Positions 1 through 8,045 of a stretch of DNA of 64,000 nucleotides are shown here, piece after piece (position 1 is the first letter of the stretch; every line of letters starts with the position of its first letter). Location: positions 62,001 to 126,000 of the forward strand of contig NZ_QLMA01000002.1 in assembly GCF_003259435.1 (NCBI RefSeq), read 5' to 3'. A program made the translations under genes and the position numbers. The notes beneath the pieces were generated by a model. That model was given only the letters and a program-made list of their open reading frames with translations. It had not been told where the DNA came from and did no database searches. Source of the DNA: Chitinophaga dinghuensis (GTDB lineage Bacteria > Bacteroidota > Bacteroidia > Chitinophagales > Chitinophagaceae).

Positions 1-446
1 GTCTCCGCATAGTCCTTAATAGTATCATTGCGATGGCATAGCAGCTGCGTCATATACTTCACCAGGTAAAAACGCTCTACCATCCGGCCAATCCAGCCGT
101 ATGGCGTTCCGAATTCCATCATATCAATCATCACTGTTCCATTCCCAATCTCTTTAAAGTAGTGGTCATGTTTCATGAAAGTGAAATCGCCGGCTTCCAT
201 TTCATCACAGAAGTGCCGATTCATATCCATGGCAGTGATTTTAGTTGTCAATTGCCGTAATTTTCCGAGATGCCTGGCTTGCCAGGTAACGGATTCCCCT
301 TTTGTAATCAGTCCGGTGGTTCTTCCTTTTATAGGCTCCTCCTTAGTATGCTCCATACTTTTTTTATGAAGCGTAATACTGCGACTCAAATCAAAAACGC
401 GTTCCAACGGGGCATGGATAACGGTTGTTAAGTGAATAGTGGGCAT
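1..446 (-). CDS. SRPBCC-family protein (partial, C-terminus outside window)
   Basis: The frame opens at an ATG at 446 and is still open at the window edge, giving 148 residues. The start MPTIHLTTVIHAPLERVFDL is the usual first strand of the START/polyketide-cyclase (SRPBCC) fold, where a beta strand leads into a helix with a conserved Phe. The later part (DHYFKEIGNGTVMIDMMEF, then a C-terminal helix with MVERFYLVKYM) also fits the fold. Such proteins bind small hydrophobic ligands, and the cellular role here is unknown. It lies downstream of gcvT on the same strand but is separated from it by a terminator, so it is probably its own unit. Family assignment is from motif recognition only. Only a few C-terminal residues are likely to be missing. 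Confidence 0.75.
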   Translation of the reverse strand, partial: MPTIHLTTVIHAPLERVFDLSRSITLHKKSMEHTKEEPIKGRTTGLITKGESVTWQARHLGKLRQLTTKITAMDMNRHFCDEMEAGDFTFMKHDHYFKEIGNGTVMIDMMEFGTPYGWIGRMVERFYLVKYMTQLLCHRNDTIKDYAE

Positions 447-465
447 AGATAGAGATATGGTATAA

Positions 466-505
466 TTAAAAAATTCCGGTACCCGGAATTACAGGTACCG
501 AAATT
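466..505 (-). terminator. Terminator downstream of gcvT
   Basis: An inverted repeat pairs 472-483 with 494-505 (12 bp, one C-A mismatch, 10-nt loop). Read on the minus strand it is followed by a run of T, as expected for intrinsic termination of gcvT. Confidence 0.7.
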
Positions 506-555
506 AATAACTTTAACCGGCTATTCATATCTAAATCTCCGGCAGATTATTTTAC

Positions 556-1638
556 TTATCCCAGAAATGGCACTTTTACCACTTTCGCTTTCAGGTTCTT
601 ATCTCTTACAGAGATGAAGATTTCACCGTCCAGTGCAGCAAATGGCGTTTTCACATAGCCGAGACCGATAGCCTTCTGTAAGCTTGGCGACTGTGTACCA
701 GAGGTTACGCGACCGATAACGTTACCAGCTGCATCCTTGATCTCATAGTCGTGACGCGGAATACCCTTGTCTACCATCTCAAATCCTACCAGTTTCTGTT
801 CTAAACCATTGGTTTTCTGTGCTTCGAAGATAGCGCGGGAAGGGAAATCTTTGGTGAATTTGGTAATCCATCCCAGACCAGCTTCCATTGGAGAAGTACG
901 GTCGTCAATATCATTACCATACAGGCAGAAGCCCATTTCCAGACGGAGCGTATCGCGAGCGCCCAGACCAATTGGCTTCAGACCTTTACCCAGAGAGAAC
1001 AATGCATCCCAGATTTTATTCGCTGCACCGTCTACATCTTCGAAATATATTTCGATACCACCCGCTCCGGTATAACCAGTTGCACTGATCAATACATTCG
1101 GAACACCTGCAAATTCACCTTTCTCGAAAGTGTAGTATTTCAGGTTTACCAAGTCTACCGCTGTCAGTGGCTGGAGCATGCTAGTCGCATTCGGGCCCTG
1201 AATAGCAAGGAGACAGGTTCTGTCGGAAATGTTGTGCATTTCCACATTATTGGTGTTGAACTGGCTGATCCAGTTCCAGTCTTTTTCAATATTGCTTGCA
1301 TTCACTACCAGCATATATACATTGTTTGGCTCAACGCAATATACCAGCAGGTCATCCACGATACCGCCTTCATTGTTAGGCAGACAGCTATACTGCGCTT
1401 TACCAGCAGTCAGTTTGGAAGCATCGTTGGAGGTAACACGCTGGATCAGGTCCAGCGCATGCTCACCTTTTAAAATAAACTCGCCCATGTGGCTCACATC
1501 AAAAACTCCTGCATTGGTGCGTACGGCCTGATGTTCATCGTTGATCCCTGTATAGGATATTGGCATGTTGTAACCTGCGAATGGAGCCATTTTTGCGCCC
1601 AGCGCAATGTGTTTTTCTGTAAAAGGCGTGTTTTTCAT
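556..1638 (-). CDS. gcvT: Aminomethyltransferase (glycine cleavage system T protein)
   Basis: T protein of the glycine cleavage system. It transfers the methylene group from the aminomethyl-lipoyl H protein to tetrahydrofolate and releases ammonia, in the cytoplasm. The 360-residue length is normal. The N-terminal folate-binding region is clear ([13 protein letters not shown] at 17-29, [10 protein letters not shown] at 44-53). [10 protein letters not shown] at 91-100 carries the catalytic Asp region of the family. The C-terminal domain contains GIPRHDYEI and [12 protein letters not shown], typical of GcvT. The ATG at 1638 is the natural start. No gcvH or gcvP lies beside it, which is common in Bacteroidota. 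A terminator follows, so it appears monocistronic. Confidence 0.97.
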   Translation of the reverse strand: MKNTPFTEKHIALGAKMAPFAGYNMPISYTGINDEHQAVRTNAGVFDVSHMGEFILKGEHALDLIQRVTSNDASKLTAGKAQYSCLPNNEGGIVDDLLVYCVEPNNVYMLVVNASNIEKDWNWISQFNTNNVEMHNISDRTCLLAIQGPNATSMLQPLTAVDLVNLKYYTFEKGEFAGVPNVLISATGYTGAGGIEIYFEDVDGAANKIWDALFSLGKGLKPIGLGARDTLRLEMGFCLYGNDIDDRTSPMEAGLGWITKFTKDFPSRAIFEAQKTNGLEQKLVGFEMVDKGIPRHDYEIKDAAGNVIGRVTSGTQSPSLQKAIGLGYVKTPFAALDGEIFISVRDKNLKAKVVKVPFLG

Positions 1639-1658
1639 ACTTTATTTTTAAAACGCGG

Positions 1659-1685
1659 CAAAAATAGCATTTTGCCCTTTACCAA
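1659..1685 (-). promoter_or_regulatory. Candidate promoter of gcvT
   Basis: On the minus strand TATTTTTG (1666-1659) matches the Bacteroidota -7 element TAnnTTTG. A TTG lies 16 nt upstream (1685-1683), which is slightly short spacing. It sits about 20 nt before the gcvT start. Confidence 0.5.
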
Positions 1686-1788
1686 CGATAATCACTTTCC
1701 GACGAATGACGTTTCCCAGACCAAAGTAATATATTATAAATAGCTAATATACAATCCAATAGTAAAAAAAGATGTGGCATGAAATTCC

Positions 1789-1817
1789 TTGTAGGTGCAG
1801 GGTAATTTGTAATTTTG
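1789..1817 (+). promoter_or_regulatory. Promoter of the M28 peptidase gene
   Basis: TTG at 1789-1791, an 18-nt spacer and TAATTTTG at 1810-1817 form a good Bacteroidota housekeeping promoter. Transcription should start near 1824. This rules out the upstream in-frame ATG at 1772 and supports the GTG at 1841 as start. Confidence 0.7.
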
Positions 1818-1840
1818 CCCCACATCCAAAACAGTTTGCT

Positions 1841-3193
1841 GTGAAAAAGATAACCTGGCTGTTACCAATGGTAGTTTCCACATTGTTTGTAAATGCGCAG
1901 AGAAAAACTGACCGCAAAACCCTGACAAACCTGCAAATGCATATTGCTTATCTCAGCAGTGACAAGCTGGAAGGCCGCCGTACAGGCGCGCCCGGCGAGA
2001 AGTTGGCTGCAGATTATATTAGCGAACAGATGCGGCAAATAGGTCTGTCACCAAAAGGGACAGCAGATTTTTTGCAATCTTTTACTGTAAAAGAAGGACT
2101 GGAACCGGCAGCCTCCTGCAACTTTGAACTGAATCACAAGTTACTGGAAGCCGGCACTCACTATATTCCATTGCCTTTCACCGCCACCAAATCCGCCAAA
2201 GGCGAGGTACTGCCCCAAGCCAATGAACCAGATAATATCTGGTTGATCAATGTGGCAGATATAGATTCCACGAAATATAAATCCAGACTGGAACTCTATC
2301 GCAAGGAAACTGCTACCGCCGCACAATCCGGGGCTACTGCCGTCATATTTTACAACGGAGGCGAATCCTCAGATCTGATAAACAGTTGGCTGGTGCAAAC
2401 CGCAGCAGGCGCCATCCCTGCCATCTGGGTAGATAAAGACATCAGTAAAGTCCTCGACGACGAGAATGCCAACAGCTTTCTCATTCAGTTACACACTGAA
2501 CTGAAACCTGTAAAACGTACAGGCATTAACGTGATCGGCTATATCGACAACAACGCAGAACATACCATTATCGTCGGCGCTCACTATGATCACCTCGGCT
2601 TCGGTGAAGATAATAACGGCCTTACCAAAGGCCATGTTTTATACCATGGCGCCAATGATAATGCCAGCGGTATCGCTGCAATGCTGGAAATCGCCCGCCA
2701 GCTGAAAGCCTCCAAACTGCGTCATAACAACTACCTGTTTGTAGCTTTCTCCGGCAATGAACAAGGGCTCAGCGGCTCCAAATACCTGGCAGCCAATAGT
2801 CCTGTAGACTTGTCCACCGTCAATTATATGATCAATCTGGATATGATCGGCCGCCTCAATCCTGCAAACGGTATACAAATAGCTGGCGTTGGTACCAGTC
2901 CCACCTGGACGCAATTACTCAATGGTGCGGTAAAAGATACCAAAGTAGTATACAATACCAGCGGCATCGGACCTTCTGATCATACAGCCTTCTATAGAAA
3001 AAATATTCCGGTTTTGTTTTTCTGCACCGATCGGGAAGACTTCCACCAACCCGGGGATGTAGCAGATAAAATCAACTATGAAGGCACCCTCACTGTCATG
3101 AAAGTAGTGTATGACCTGATCGATAAAGCGGATAATCTGCAAAAACTGGCATTCAGTGCCACTCCTGACACCCTATCGGGTGTTACCAAATAA
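1841..3193 (+). CDS. Secreted M28-family zinc aminopeptidase
   Basis: Predicted exported metallopeptidase of family M28 with an inserted PA-like domain. I place the start at the GTG at 1841 (450 residues). It gives a clean signal peptide (KKITWLLPMVVSTLFVNAQ), and the promoter lies inside the longer frame that begins at 1772. The mature part begins with QMRQIGLSP. The PA-like region (TAVIFYNGGESSD) follows, then the peptidase core: VGAHYDHLG (zinc His/Asp), NDNASGIAAMLE (bridging Asp), NEQGLSGS (catalytic Glu pair region), NLDMIGRL and PSDHTAFY (last zinc His). All expected metal ligands are visible, so it should be active. It likely trims N-terminal residues of peptides in the periplasm. Substrate preference cannot be read from the sequence. 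Confidence 0.92.
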   Translation: MKKITWLLPMVVSTLFVNAQRKTDRKTLTNLQMHIAYLSSDKLEGRRTGAPGEKLAADYISEQMRQIGLSPKGTADFLQSFTVKEGLEPAASCNFELNHKLLEAGTHYIPLPFTATKSAKGEVLPQANEPDNIWLINVADIDSTKYKSRLELYRKETATAAQSGATAVIFYNGGESSDLINSWLVQTAAGAIPAIWVDKDISKVLDDENANSFLIQLHTELKPVKRTGINVIGYIDNNAEHTIIVGAHYDHLGFGEDNNGLTKGHVLYHGANDNASGIAAMLEIARQLKASKLRHNNYLFVAFSGNEQGLSGSKYLAANSPVDLSTVNYMINLDMIGRLNPANGIQIAGVGTSPTWTQLLNGAVKDTKVVYNTSGIGPSDHTAFYRKNIPVLFFCTDREDFHQPGDVADKINYEGTLTVMKVVYDLIDKADNLQKLAFSATPDTLSGVTK

Positions 3194-3216
3194 TAAAAGC
3201 TGATGTTGATATAGAA

Positions 3217-3299
3217 ACGAATTTTATAAATTCGCAATTCGTTACTGGAGCAGCAAAATGGTTTACTGCCCCGTAATGCGTAATTTGTAATTCGTAATC
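3217..3299. repeat. Intergenic AATTCG/CGTAATN repeat tract
   Basis: An inverted repeat (ACGAATT at 3217-3223, AATTCGT at 3236-3242) is followed by four tandem 7-nt units of the form CGTAATN at 3272-3299 (third unit TGTAATT). It fills the gap before the next gene and overlaps no coding region. Confidence 0.7.
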
Positions 3300-3309
3300 A
3301 ACTTCCTCA

Positions 3310-3708
3310 ATGGACGAAAAACTGGCGGTAGTATACCGATACTTTCAGCTACTGGAGCACTTTTCAGTGGATGCTGCTGAATTCGCCGGAATCTTTCATC
3401 CTAATATCATTCAGACAGAATATCCTAACCAGATGTCGAATGATATCAAACAAAGGAATTTCGATATCATCCTGGAAAGCATGGCAACTACCAGGTTGAT
3501 CCTCAAATCACAGCACTATAGCGTGCTAAAAGCTTTTGAAAACGGTAATACGCTGGTGGTAGAAGCCAAATGGACAGGTGAAATAGGAGTGGATGCCGGA
3601 AAATTTCGTCGCGGACAAGTAATGAAAGCTTTTATTTGCAGTATCATTGAGTTTCGGGATGGCAAAATCTACCGTCAGCGAAATTATGATTGCTACGAAC
3701 ATCAATAA
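3310..3708 (+). CDS. NTF2-like / SnoaL-type small protein
   Basis: A 132-residue cytoplasmic protein with no signal peptide and the layout of the NTF2-like (SnoaL) alpha+beta fold. The N-terminal helix VVYRYFQLLEHFSVDAAEFAGIFHPN is followed by alternating strands and helices, ending with the typical IIEFRDGKIYRQRNYDCYE. Members are enzymes or ligand-binding proteins of very varied function, and the catalytic residues are not conserved across them, so no reaction is proposed. The ATG at 3310 follows the repeat tract. Its stop lies 7 nt before the next start, suggesting co-transcription with the following lipoprotein. Confidence 0.8.
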   Translation: MDEKLAVVYRYFQLLEHFSVDAAEFAGIFHPNIIQTEYPNQMSNDIKQRNFDIILESMATTRLILKSQHYSVLKAFENGNTLVVEAKWTGEIGVDAGKFRRGQVMKAFICSIIEFRDGKIYRQRNYDCYEHQ

Positions 3709-3715
3709 AAAAGAT

Positions 3716-4123
3716 ATGGGAAAAGTATTTTCGTTGCTGGCGCTGGCCACCAGCCTTTTGCTCGCTTGCAACCCTGAGCGTGAAAAAACCGGCGACAGAT
3801 CCAGCTACGATGTGATCACAGAAAAAAGTTATGTATACCGGGAAAGCAAACCTGCACCAGGCCCGTTGACAGACTCCGTGCTGGCACTGAAAAAACAAAT
3901 CACCGACTACCTCGATCAACAAGGCTTTAAGCCGCATATGGCCGCGAAAGACAGTCTCCTGTTCGAACGCGCCAACAAACAGGAAGTCATGATCGAACTC
4001 CCGGCGCCGCAGGACATATGGCAGTCGAATACCATCATCGTCTTCGATCCAGTTAAAAATCCCCTGTTCATCAATTTACACAAGGGAACAGCTCAAATTG
4101 ATCATTACCTTCAATCTAAATAA
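3716..4123 (+). CDS. Small putative lipoprotein
   Basis: The start at 3716 is preferred over the in-frame ATG at 3647 because it gives MGKVFSLLALATSLLLAC, a clear lipoprotein signal peptide with lipobox LLAC. The longer frame would also overlap the upstream gene by 62 nt. The 135-residue protein is expected to be lipidated and anchored in an envelope membrane. The mature part is polar, with one predicted helix (DSVLALKKQITDYLDQQGF), and ends in two short strands (NTIIVFDPVKNPLFINL). I do not recognise the family. It sits between an NTF2-like gene and the Nudix regulator with short gaps. Confidence 0.75.
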   Translation: MGKVFSLLALATSLLLACNPEREKTGDRSSYDVITEKSYVYRESKPAPGPLTDSVLALKKQITDYLDQQGFKPHMAAKDSLLFERANKQEVMIELPAPQDIWQSNTIIVFDPVKNPLFINLHKGTAQIDHYLQSK

Positions 4124-4135
4124 TCCGGTTTAAAA

Positions 4136-4822
4136 TTGCCTATCAAACAGCAAATAAAACTCACCGTAGATGCGGTTGTGTTTGGATATATACCCAAAGA
4201 AGGGATCGTGGTACTACTGATTAAGCGCACCATTGAACCCTTCCTGCACAGCTGGGCCCTGCCCGGCGGATTCGTACGCGATGAGGAATCCCTCGAAAAT
4301 GCCGTTACCAGGGAACTGCTCACAGAAGCAGGCGTTAATATCAACTACCTGGAACAACTCTATACTTTCGGTATGCCTAACCGCGATCCCCGCGGCCGTG
4401 TAGTGTCTATTGCCTATTTCGGGTTGGTAAATCCTACCAATTACAAGCTGGCCGCCAGCTCCGACGCAGAAGACGCCACCTGGTTCAATATCAAAGAACT
4501 CCCGGATCTCGCCTTCGATCACGCTACTATCATCGACCTGGCCGTAAAACGCCTCCGCAATAAAATCAGATACGAACCTATCGGGTTCGAACTGCTCGAT
4601 AAAAAATTCCCGATCGCCGATCTGGAAAAACTCTACGAAACACTACTGGACCGACCCATCGACCGTCGTAACTTCCAGAAAAAAATCAATCACCTGGGCA
4701 TCCTCATTGCACACAACGAAAAACAAAAACAAGTGTCGCAAGGCCGCCCAGCCAAACTTTTCAGCTTCAATGAAGAGAAATACTTCCAGCTGAAAAAAGA
4801 CGGAATGGCCTTCGAAATTTAA
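4136..4822 (+). CDS. Nudix-winged-helix transcriptional regulator (NrtR/AraR type)
   Basis: A 228-residue protein with an N-terminal Nudix domain and a C-terminal winged helix (about 150-215, DLEKLYETLLDRPIDRRNFQKK). The Nudix box (44-67) is degenerate: the REUxEExGU core reads RELLTEAGV, with Thr63 where a metal-binding Glu belongs. Loss of hydrolase residues is typical of regulators that use the Nudix fold to sense ADP-ribose (NrtR) or a sugar (AraR). The following NMN adenylyltransferase and NadV genes make an NrtR-like role the better inference. The start is TTG at 4136: an in-frame stop at 4121 excludes longer versions and no ATG occurs near the N-terminus. It probably represses the promoter at 4861-4890. 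Confidence 0.85.
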   Translation: MPIKQQIKLTVDAVVFGYIPKEGIVVLLIKRTIEPFLHSWALPGGFVRDEESLENAVTRELLTEAGVNINYLEQLYTFGMPNRDPRGRVVSIAYFGLVNPTNYKLAASSDAEDATWFNIKELPDLAFDHATIIDLAVKRLRNKIRYEPIGFELLDKKFPIADLEKLYETLLDRPIDRRNFQKKINHLGILIAHNEKQKQVSQGRPAKLFSFNEEKYFQLKKDGMAFEI

Positions 4823-4833
4823 GCAAAAGGCTA

Positions 4834-4854
4834 TTTTGTGTATTTTTTACAAAA
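4834..4854. promoter_or_regulatory. Possible second operator half-site pair
   Basis: TTTTGTGTA, 3 nt, TTTACAAAA: an imperfect 21-bp palindrome (7 of 9 arm positions match) with the same spacing as the palindrome at 4887-4907. It may be an auxiliary site for the Nudix regulator, but it is AT-rich and could be chance. Confidence 0.35.
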
Positions 4855-4860
4855 ATTATT

Positions 4861-4890
4861 TTGGTAGTTCAAAATACCTGTTTATATTTG
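4861..4890 (+). promoter_or_regulatory. Promoter of the NAD-salvage genes
   Basis: TTG at 4861-4863, exactly 19 nt, then TATATTTG at 4883-4890: a perfect match to the Bacteroidota promoter consensus. The predicted transcription start is near 4896, about 23 nt before the ATG of the NMN adenylyltransferase gene. Confidence 0.8.
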
Positions 4891-4907
4891 TGTAACAATT
4901 ACGCAAA
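4887..4907. promoter_or_regulatory. Palindromic operator candidate on the NAD promoter
   Basis: TTTGTGTAA, CAA, TTACGCAAA: a 21-bp palindrome with 8 of 9 arm positions matched. It overlaps the end of the -7 element and the predicted transcription start, so a bound protein would block the promoter. The natural candidate ligand is the Nudix-winged-helix regulator encoded just upstream. Confidence 0.6.
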
Positions 4908-4918
4908 ATAGCTCGAAG

Positions 4919-5830
4919 ATGCAAGTACAAAAGCCCACAGGAGTTATTATAGCCCGGTTCCAGACACCCGTTCTGCATGAAGGACACCTGGAAATCATAC
5001 GGCAGGTGAAGGAAAACCATAACAGGGTCCTCATCGTCCTCGGCGTCAGCCCCGTTAAAGGCAGCCGCAAAAATCCACTGGACTACTATACCCGCGAACG
5101 AATGATCAAACAACTGTTCCCGGAAATAATTGTCCTCCCCCTCAGCGACCAGAAATATGATGACGTCTGGTCCGCAAAATTGGACGAACTCCTTCGTACC
5201 AACTTCCCACATGAATCATTTGTTCTTTACGGCAGCAGAAATAGTTTTATCGGTACCTACAGCGGGAAATACAAAACCCACGCCCTGGCGCCAGTGAAAG
5301 ACTATAACGCTACCGCCATGCGGGAAGAAATCTCCGATAAAGTATTCGATACCGCCGAATTCCGCTCCGGCATTATATATAACACTTACAGCCTCTTTCC
5401 CTCTGTTTATGCGACCGTCGACATCGCCGTATTCAGAAACAACAGACATGAACTGTTACTGGGAAGAAAGTCGAATGAAAAAGCCTGGCGACTTCCAGGA
5501 GGATTTTCAGATCCGGAAGATGAATCCTTCGAAATAGCCGCCAAACGCGAATTACAGGAGGAATGCGGACAGTTTGAAACCACCCCGATGGAGTATGTAT
5601 GCTCCCGCAGGGTAAACGACTGGCGCTACCAAAGTGAAACCAACAAAATCATCACCACGCTTTTCGCCACCAACCTCGTTTACGGCGAAGCCGCTCCCGG
5701 CGATGATTTGGAAGCGCTCAAATGGGTAACGGTAACGGATATACCACAAATGATAGCAACCGGCACTATAACGGACACGCATATCCCGTTACTGCAAATC
5801 CTCCTCGAAAAATTTACTACCAACGCTTAA
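4919..5830 (+). CDS. Bifunctional NMN adenylyltransferase / Nudix hydrolase
   Basis: A 303-residue two-domain enzyme. The N-terminal half is a NadM-type nucleotidyltransferase: ARFQTPVLHEGH (12-23) contains the HxGH adenylyl-transfer motif, and SPVKGSRKNPLDYYTRERM (44-62) is the downstream substrate loop. It makes NAD from NMN and ATP. The C-terminal half is a Nudix hydrolase with an intact box at 194-218 (GG start, RELQEECG core), probably acting on ADP-ribose or a related dinucleotide. This fusion is known from cyanobacteria and Francisella. The next gene, NadV, starts 11 nt downstream, so the pair forms a nicotinamide-to-NAD route. Confidence 0.93.
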   Translation: MQVQKPTGVIIARFQTPVLHEGHLEIIRQVKENHNRVLIVLGVSPVKGSRKNPLDYYTRERMIKQLFPEIIVLPLSDQKYDDVWSAKLDELLRTNFPHESFVLYGSRNSFIGTYSGKYKTHALAPVKDYNATAMREEISDKVFDTAEFRSGIIYNTYSLFPSVYATVDIAVFRNNRHELLLGRKSNEKAWRLPGGFSDPEDESFEIAAKRELQEECGQFETTPMEYVCSRRVNDWRYQSETNKIITTLFATNLVYGEAAPGDDLEALKWVTVTDIPQMIATGTITDTHIPLLQILLEKFTTNA

Positions 5831-5841
5831 AATGATGAGCC

Positions 5842-7257
5842 ATGACTAAAGAGAATCTTATCCTCCTCGCTGATGCATACAAATACTCTCACCATAAATT
5901 ATATCTCCCCGGAACGCAATTCATCTATTCCTACATGGAAAGCAGGGGCGGTAAATTCGATGAAACCGTTTTCTATGGCCTCCAGTATTTCCTGAAAGAA
6001 TATCTCGAAGGAGTAGTCATCACGAAAGAAAAACTAGATGAAGCAGCAGGAGAGCTGCAAGAAGTTTTCGGGAGACCCGATGTCTTCGACAGATCCCGGT
6101 TTGAATATATCATCGAAAAACATGGCGGCAAACTCCCAGTGCGCATCAAAGCCATTCCCGAAGGCACGGTGGTGCCTGTACGAAATGTACTGATGACAAT
6201 AGAAAACACTGATCCGGAATGTTTCTGGCTCACCAACTTCCTGGAAACCCTCTTAATGCAGGTTTGGTATCCTTGTACCGTAGCCTCTCTTTCCAGGGAA
6301 ATCAAAAAAGTTATCAAACATTATTACGATAAAACCGCCAGCAACGAGGCTTTCGCTGGAATAGACTTCGTACTGAATGATTTCGGGTTCCGCGGCGCCA
6401 GCTCCGTGGAAAGTGCAGGCATCGGCGGAAGCGCCCACCTGGTCAACTTCTCCGGCAGCGATACCATTGCTGGTTCCACCCTCGCCAAAAAATATTATCA
6501 GGCAAAAACTGCCCCCGGCCTTTCCATCCCCGCTACTGAACATAGCATTTGTACCCTACTCGGCGAAGAAGGTGAACTCGAGATCTTCAAACATGTACTC
6601 AACACCTTTCCAACCGGCACCATTGCCTGCGTATCCGACTCCTACAATATCTTCCGCGCCTGCGAAGAATATTGGGGAACCGAACTGAAAGAACAAATCC
6701 TCAGTCGCCAGGGGACCCTCGTTATCCGTCCCGACAGCGGAGATCCTGTACAAACACTACTGCGTGTCTTCCAAATCCTGATGGACAAATTTGGTTACAC
6801 TACGAATGAAAAAGGATATAAAGTGCTTCCGCCACAAGTACGCGTTATTCAGGGCGATGGCATCAGCTATAGCTCTATCCCACCCATCTTTGCCGCTTTG
6901 GAAGAAGCAGGTATCAGTGCAGAAAATCTCGTACTGGGAATGGGCGGCGCATTATTACAACGCGTCAACCGCGATACACAAGAGTTTGCACTGAAATGCT
7001 CGTTTGCACAAGTAAATGGTAAACAAATCGATGTGCAGAAAATGCCAGTAGAAATGGATAAAGACGGAAACCTCCGCACTTCCTTCAAAAAATCAAAAGC
7101 CGGAAAACTCAAACTGGTAGCGCAAGACGGACAGTTCACTACACTCCGCCAGGACGAACATCCTGAGCTGCCGGACCACCTGATCACTGTTTTCGAAAAT
7201 GGTCACCTCACGAATCAGATCACTTTCGAAGAAGTTAGAAAAAATGCAGTTTTATAA
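5842..7257 (+). CDS. nadV: Nicotinamide phosphoribosyltransferase
   Basis: A 471-residue enzyme of the NAMPT/NadV group. It converts nicotinamide and PRPP to NMN. Visible signatures are RGGKFDETVFYGLQYFLKE (35-53), the DFGFRGASS and ESAGIGGSAHLVNFSGSDT blocks (180-208), His234 in ATEHS, matching the phosphorylated catalytic His of the family, and VIRPDSGDP (294-302) for phosphate binding. Length and blocks match NAMPT better than nicotinate phosphoribosyltransferase, whose motifs differ. It is the last gene of the cluster and is followed by a strong terminator. Together with the upstream gene it supplies NAD in two steps without deamidation. Confidence 0.94.
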   Translation: MTKENLILLADAYKYSHHKLYLPGTQFIYSYMESRGGKFDETVFYGLQYFLKEYLEGVVITKEKLDEAAGELQEVFGRPDVFDRSRFEYIIEKHGGKLPVRIKAIPEGTVVPVRNVLMTIENTDPECFWLTNFLETLLMQVWYPCTVASLSREIKKVIKHYYDKTASNEAFAGIDFVLNDFGFRGASSVESAGIGGSAHLVNFSGSDTIAGSTLAKKYYQAKTAPGLSIPATEHSICTLLGEEGELEIFKHVLNTFPTGTIACVSDSYNIFRACEEYWGTELKEQILSRQGTLVIRPDSGDPVQTLLRVFQILMDKFGYTTNEKGYKVLPPQVRVIQGDGISYSSIPPIFAALEEAGISAENLVLGMGGALLQRVNRDTQEFALKCSFAQVNGKQIDVQKMPVEMDKDGNLRTSFKKSKAGKLKLVAQDGQFTTLRQDEHPELPDHLITVFENGHLTNQITFEEVRKNAVL

Positions 7258-7282
7258 TGTAAAAAAAGGAGCAACAGCTATA

Positions 7283-7333
7283 TCAAAAAAGGGTTAGATG
7301 TCCGCGACGTCCAACCCTTTTTTGATTTTACAA
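7283..7333 (+). terminator. Terminator after nadV
   Basis: A 19-bp stem with two mismatches (7283-7301 with 7307-7325, 5-nt loop) whose distal arm ends in a T-rich run. It closes the NAD cluster. It can also work for the convergent minus-strand gene ending at 7381. Confidence 0.85.
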
Positions 7334-7380
7334 GAAGGGTCTTACTTTCATTTTACGAACTTTCAATATACCCTCCTTTC

Positions 7381-7812
7381 TTAATTTAACGCAGGAATGT
7401 AACTGATAATAATCTGACCTGCAGCAATTTCCTCACTGGTAATTGTATAAACAAGCGAACAAGTTTTTGTATCAGTAATAAAACATGCCGAAACTGTATC
7501 GCCTTCACTGACATATACCGCCCCTGAAAGGCTGGAAGGACAAGCAATTGGGGTTGTTTCCGTACTTCCGTCTTCATGTTTAAATGTTACAACAGGAGGA
7601 ATAACAGGTTTTACCATACAAACGCCCACCTTAGCGCCGGCATCTGCTGAATAATAAAACCTTACTCTAACAAAGCCTGATACTTTTCTGAATGCTGTTA
7701 CTTCATCTTCCCGGTTGCGCATAGTTGGAGTTTTTAAACCAGGTTCAACAGGCTTCGCATGGGCGCCTAACGCGGCCAACAATAAAATCTCGGATAAACA
7801 GAGTGCTTTCAT
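7381..7812 (-). CDS. Small exported protein of unknown function
   Basis: A 143-residue protein with a signal peptide (MKALCLSEILLLAALGAHAK) and a mature part rich in predicted beta strands (FVRVRFYYSADAG, GAVYVSEGDTVSACFI, QIIISYIPALN). Four cysteines in the mature part could form two disulfides in the periplasm or outside. I do not recognise the family. It stands alone on the minus strand between the convergent nadV and the divergent methyltransferase gene. A short tandem repeat lies just upstream. Confidence 0.65.
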   Translation of the reverse strand: MKALCLSEILLLAALGAHAKPVEPGLKTPTMRNREDEVTAFRKVSGFVRVRFYYSADAGAKVGVCMVKPVIPPVVTFKHEDGSTETTPIACPSSLSGAVYVSEGDTVSACFITDTKTCSLVYTITSEEIAAGQIIISYIPALN

Positions 7813-7832
7813 AGAGAATAACTTTTAATCGT

Positions 7833-7856
7833 TGTAATGGTGTAATAGTGTAATGA
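7833..7856. repeat. Three tandem 8-nt repeats (TGTAATRG-like)
   Basis: TGTAATGG, TGTAATAG and TGTAATGA follow one another directly, 21 nt upstream of the small exported protein gene. They could be a binding array or a simple slippage tract. Confidence 0.6.
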
Positions 7857-8045
7857 GGCTGAATTAACGGGCGTAAGTCTTAGCGGCTAGAAAATATTAT
7901 CCCTTAACACACGAAAACACGAAAGGGTTATAGAATATTTTGTTAAAACCGCATCCTAGCAACCAGTCTGAAGCATAGTGCAATCGTCGTCTTTCCAATG
8001 CCCCATCTCTTCCTTATATTGCAATCCTGTTAAACCTTTCCTGCC

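Noticed and set aside
1772..1840. Longer N-terminus of the M28 peptidase
   Set aside because: The promoter elements lie inside it and it would hide the signal peptide that starts at the GTG at 1841.
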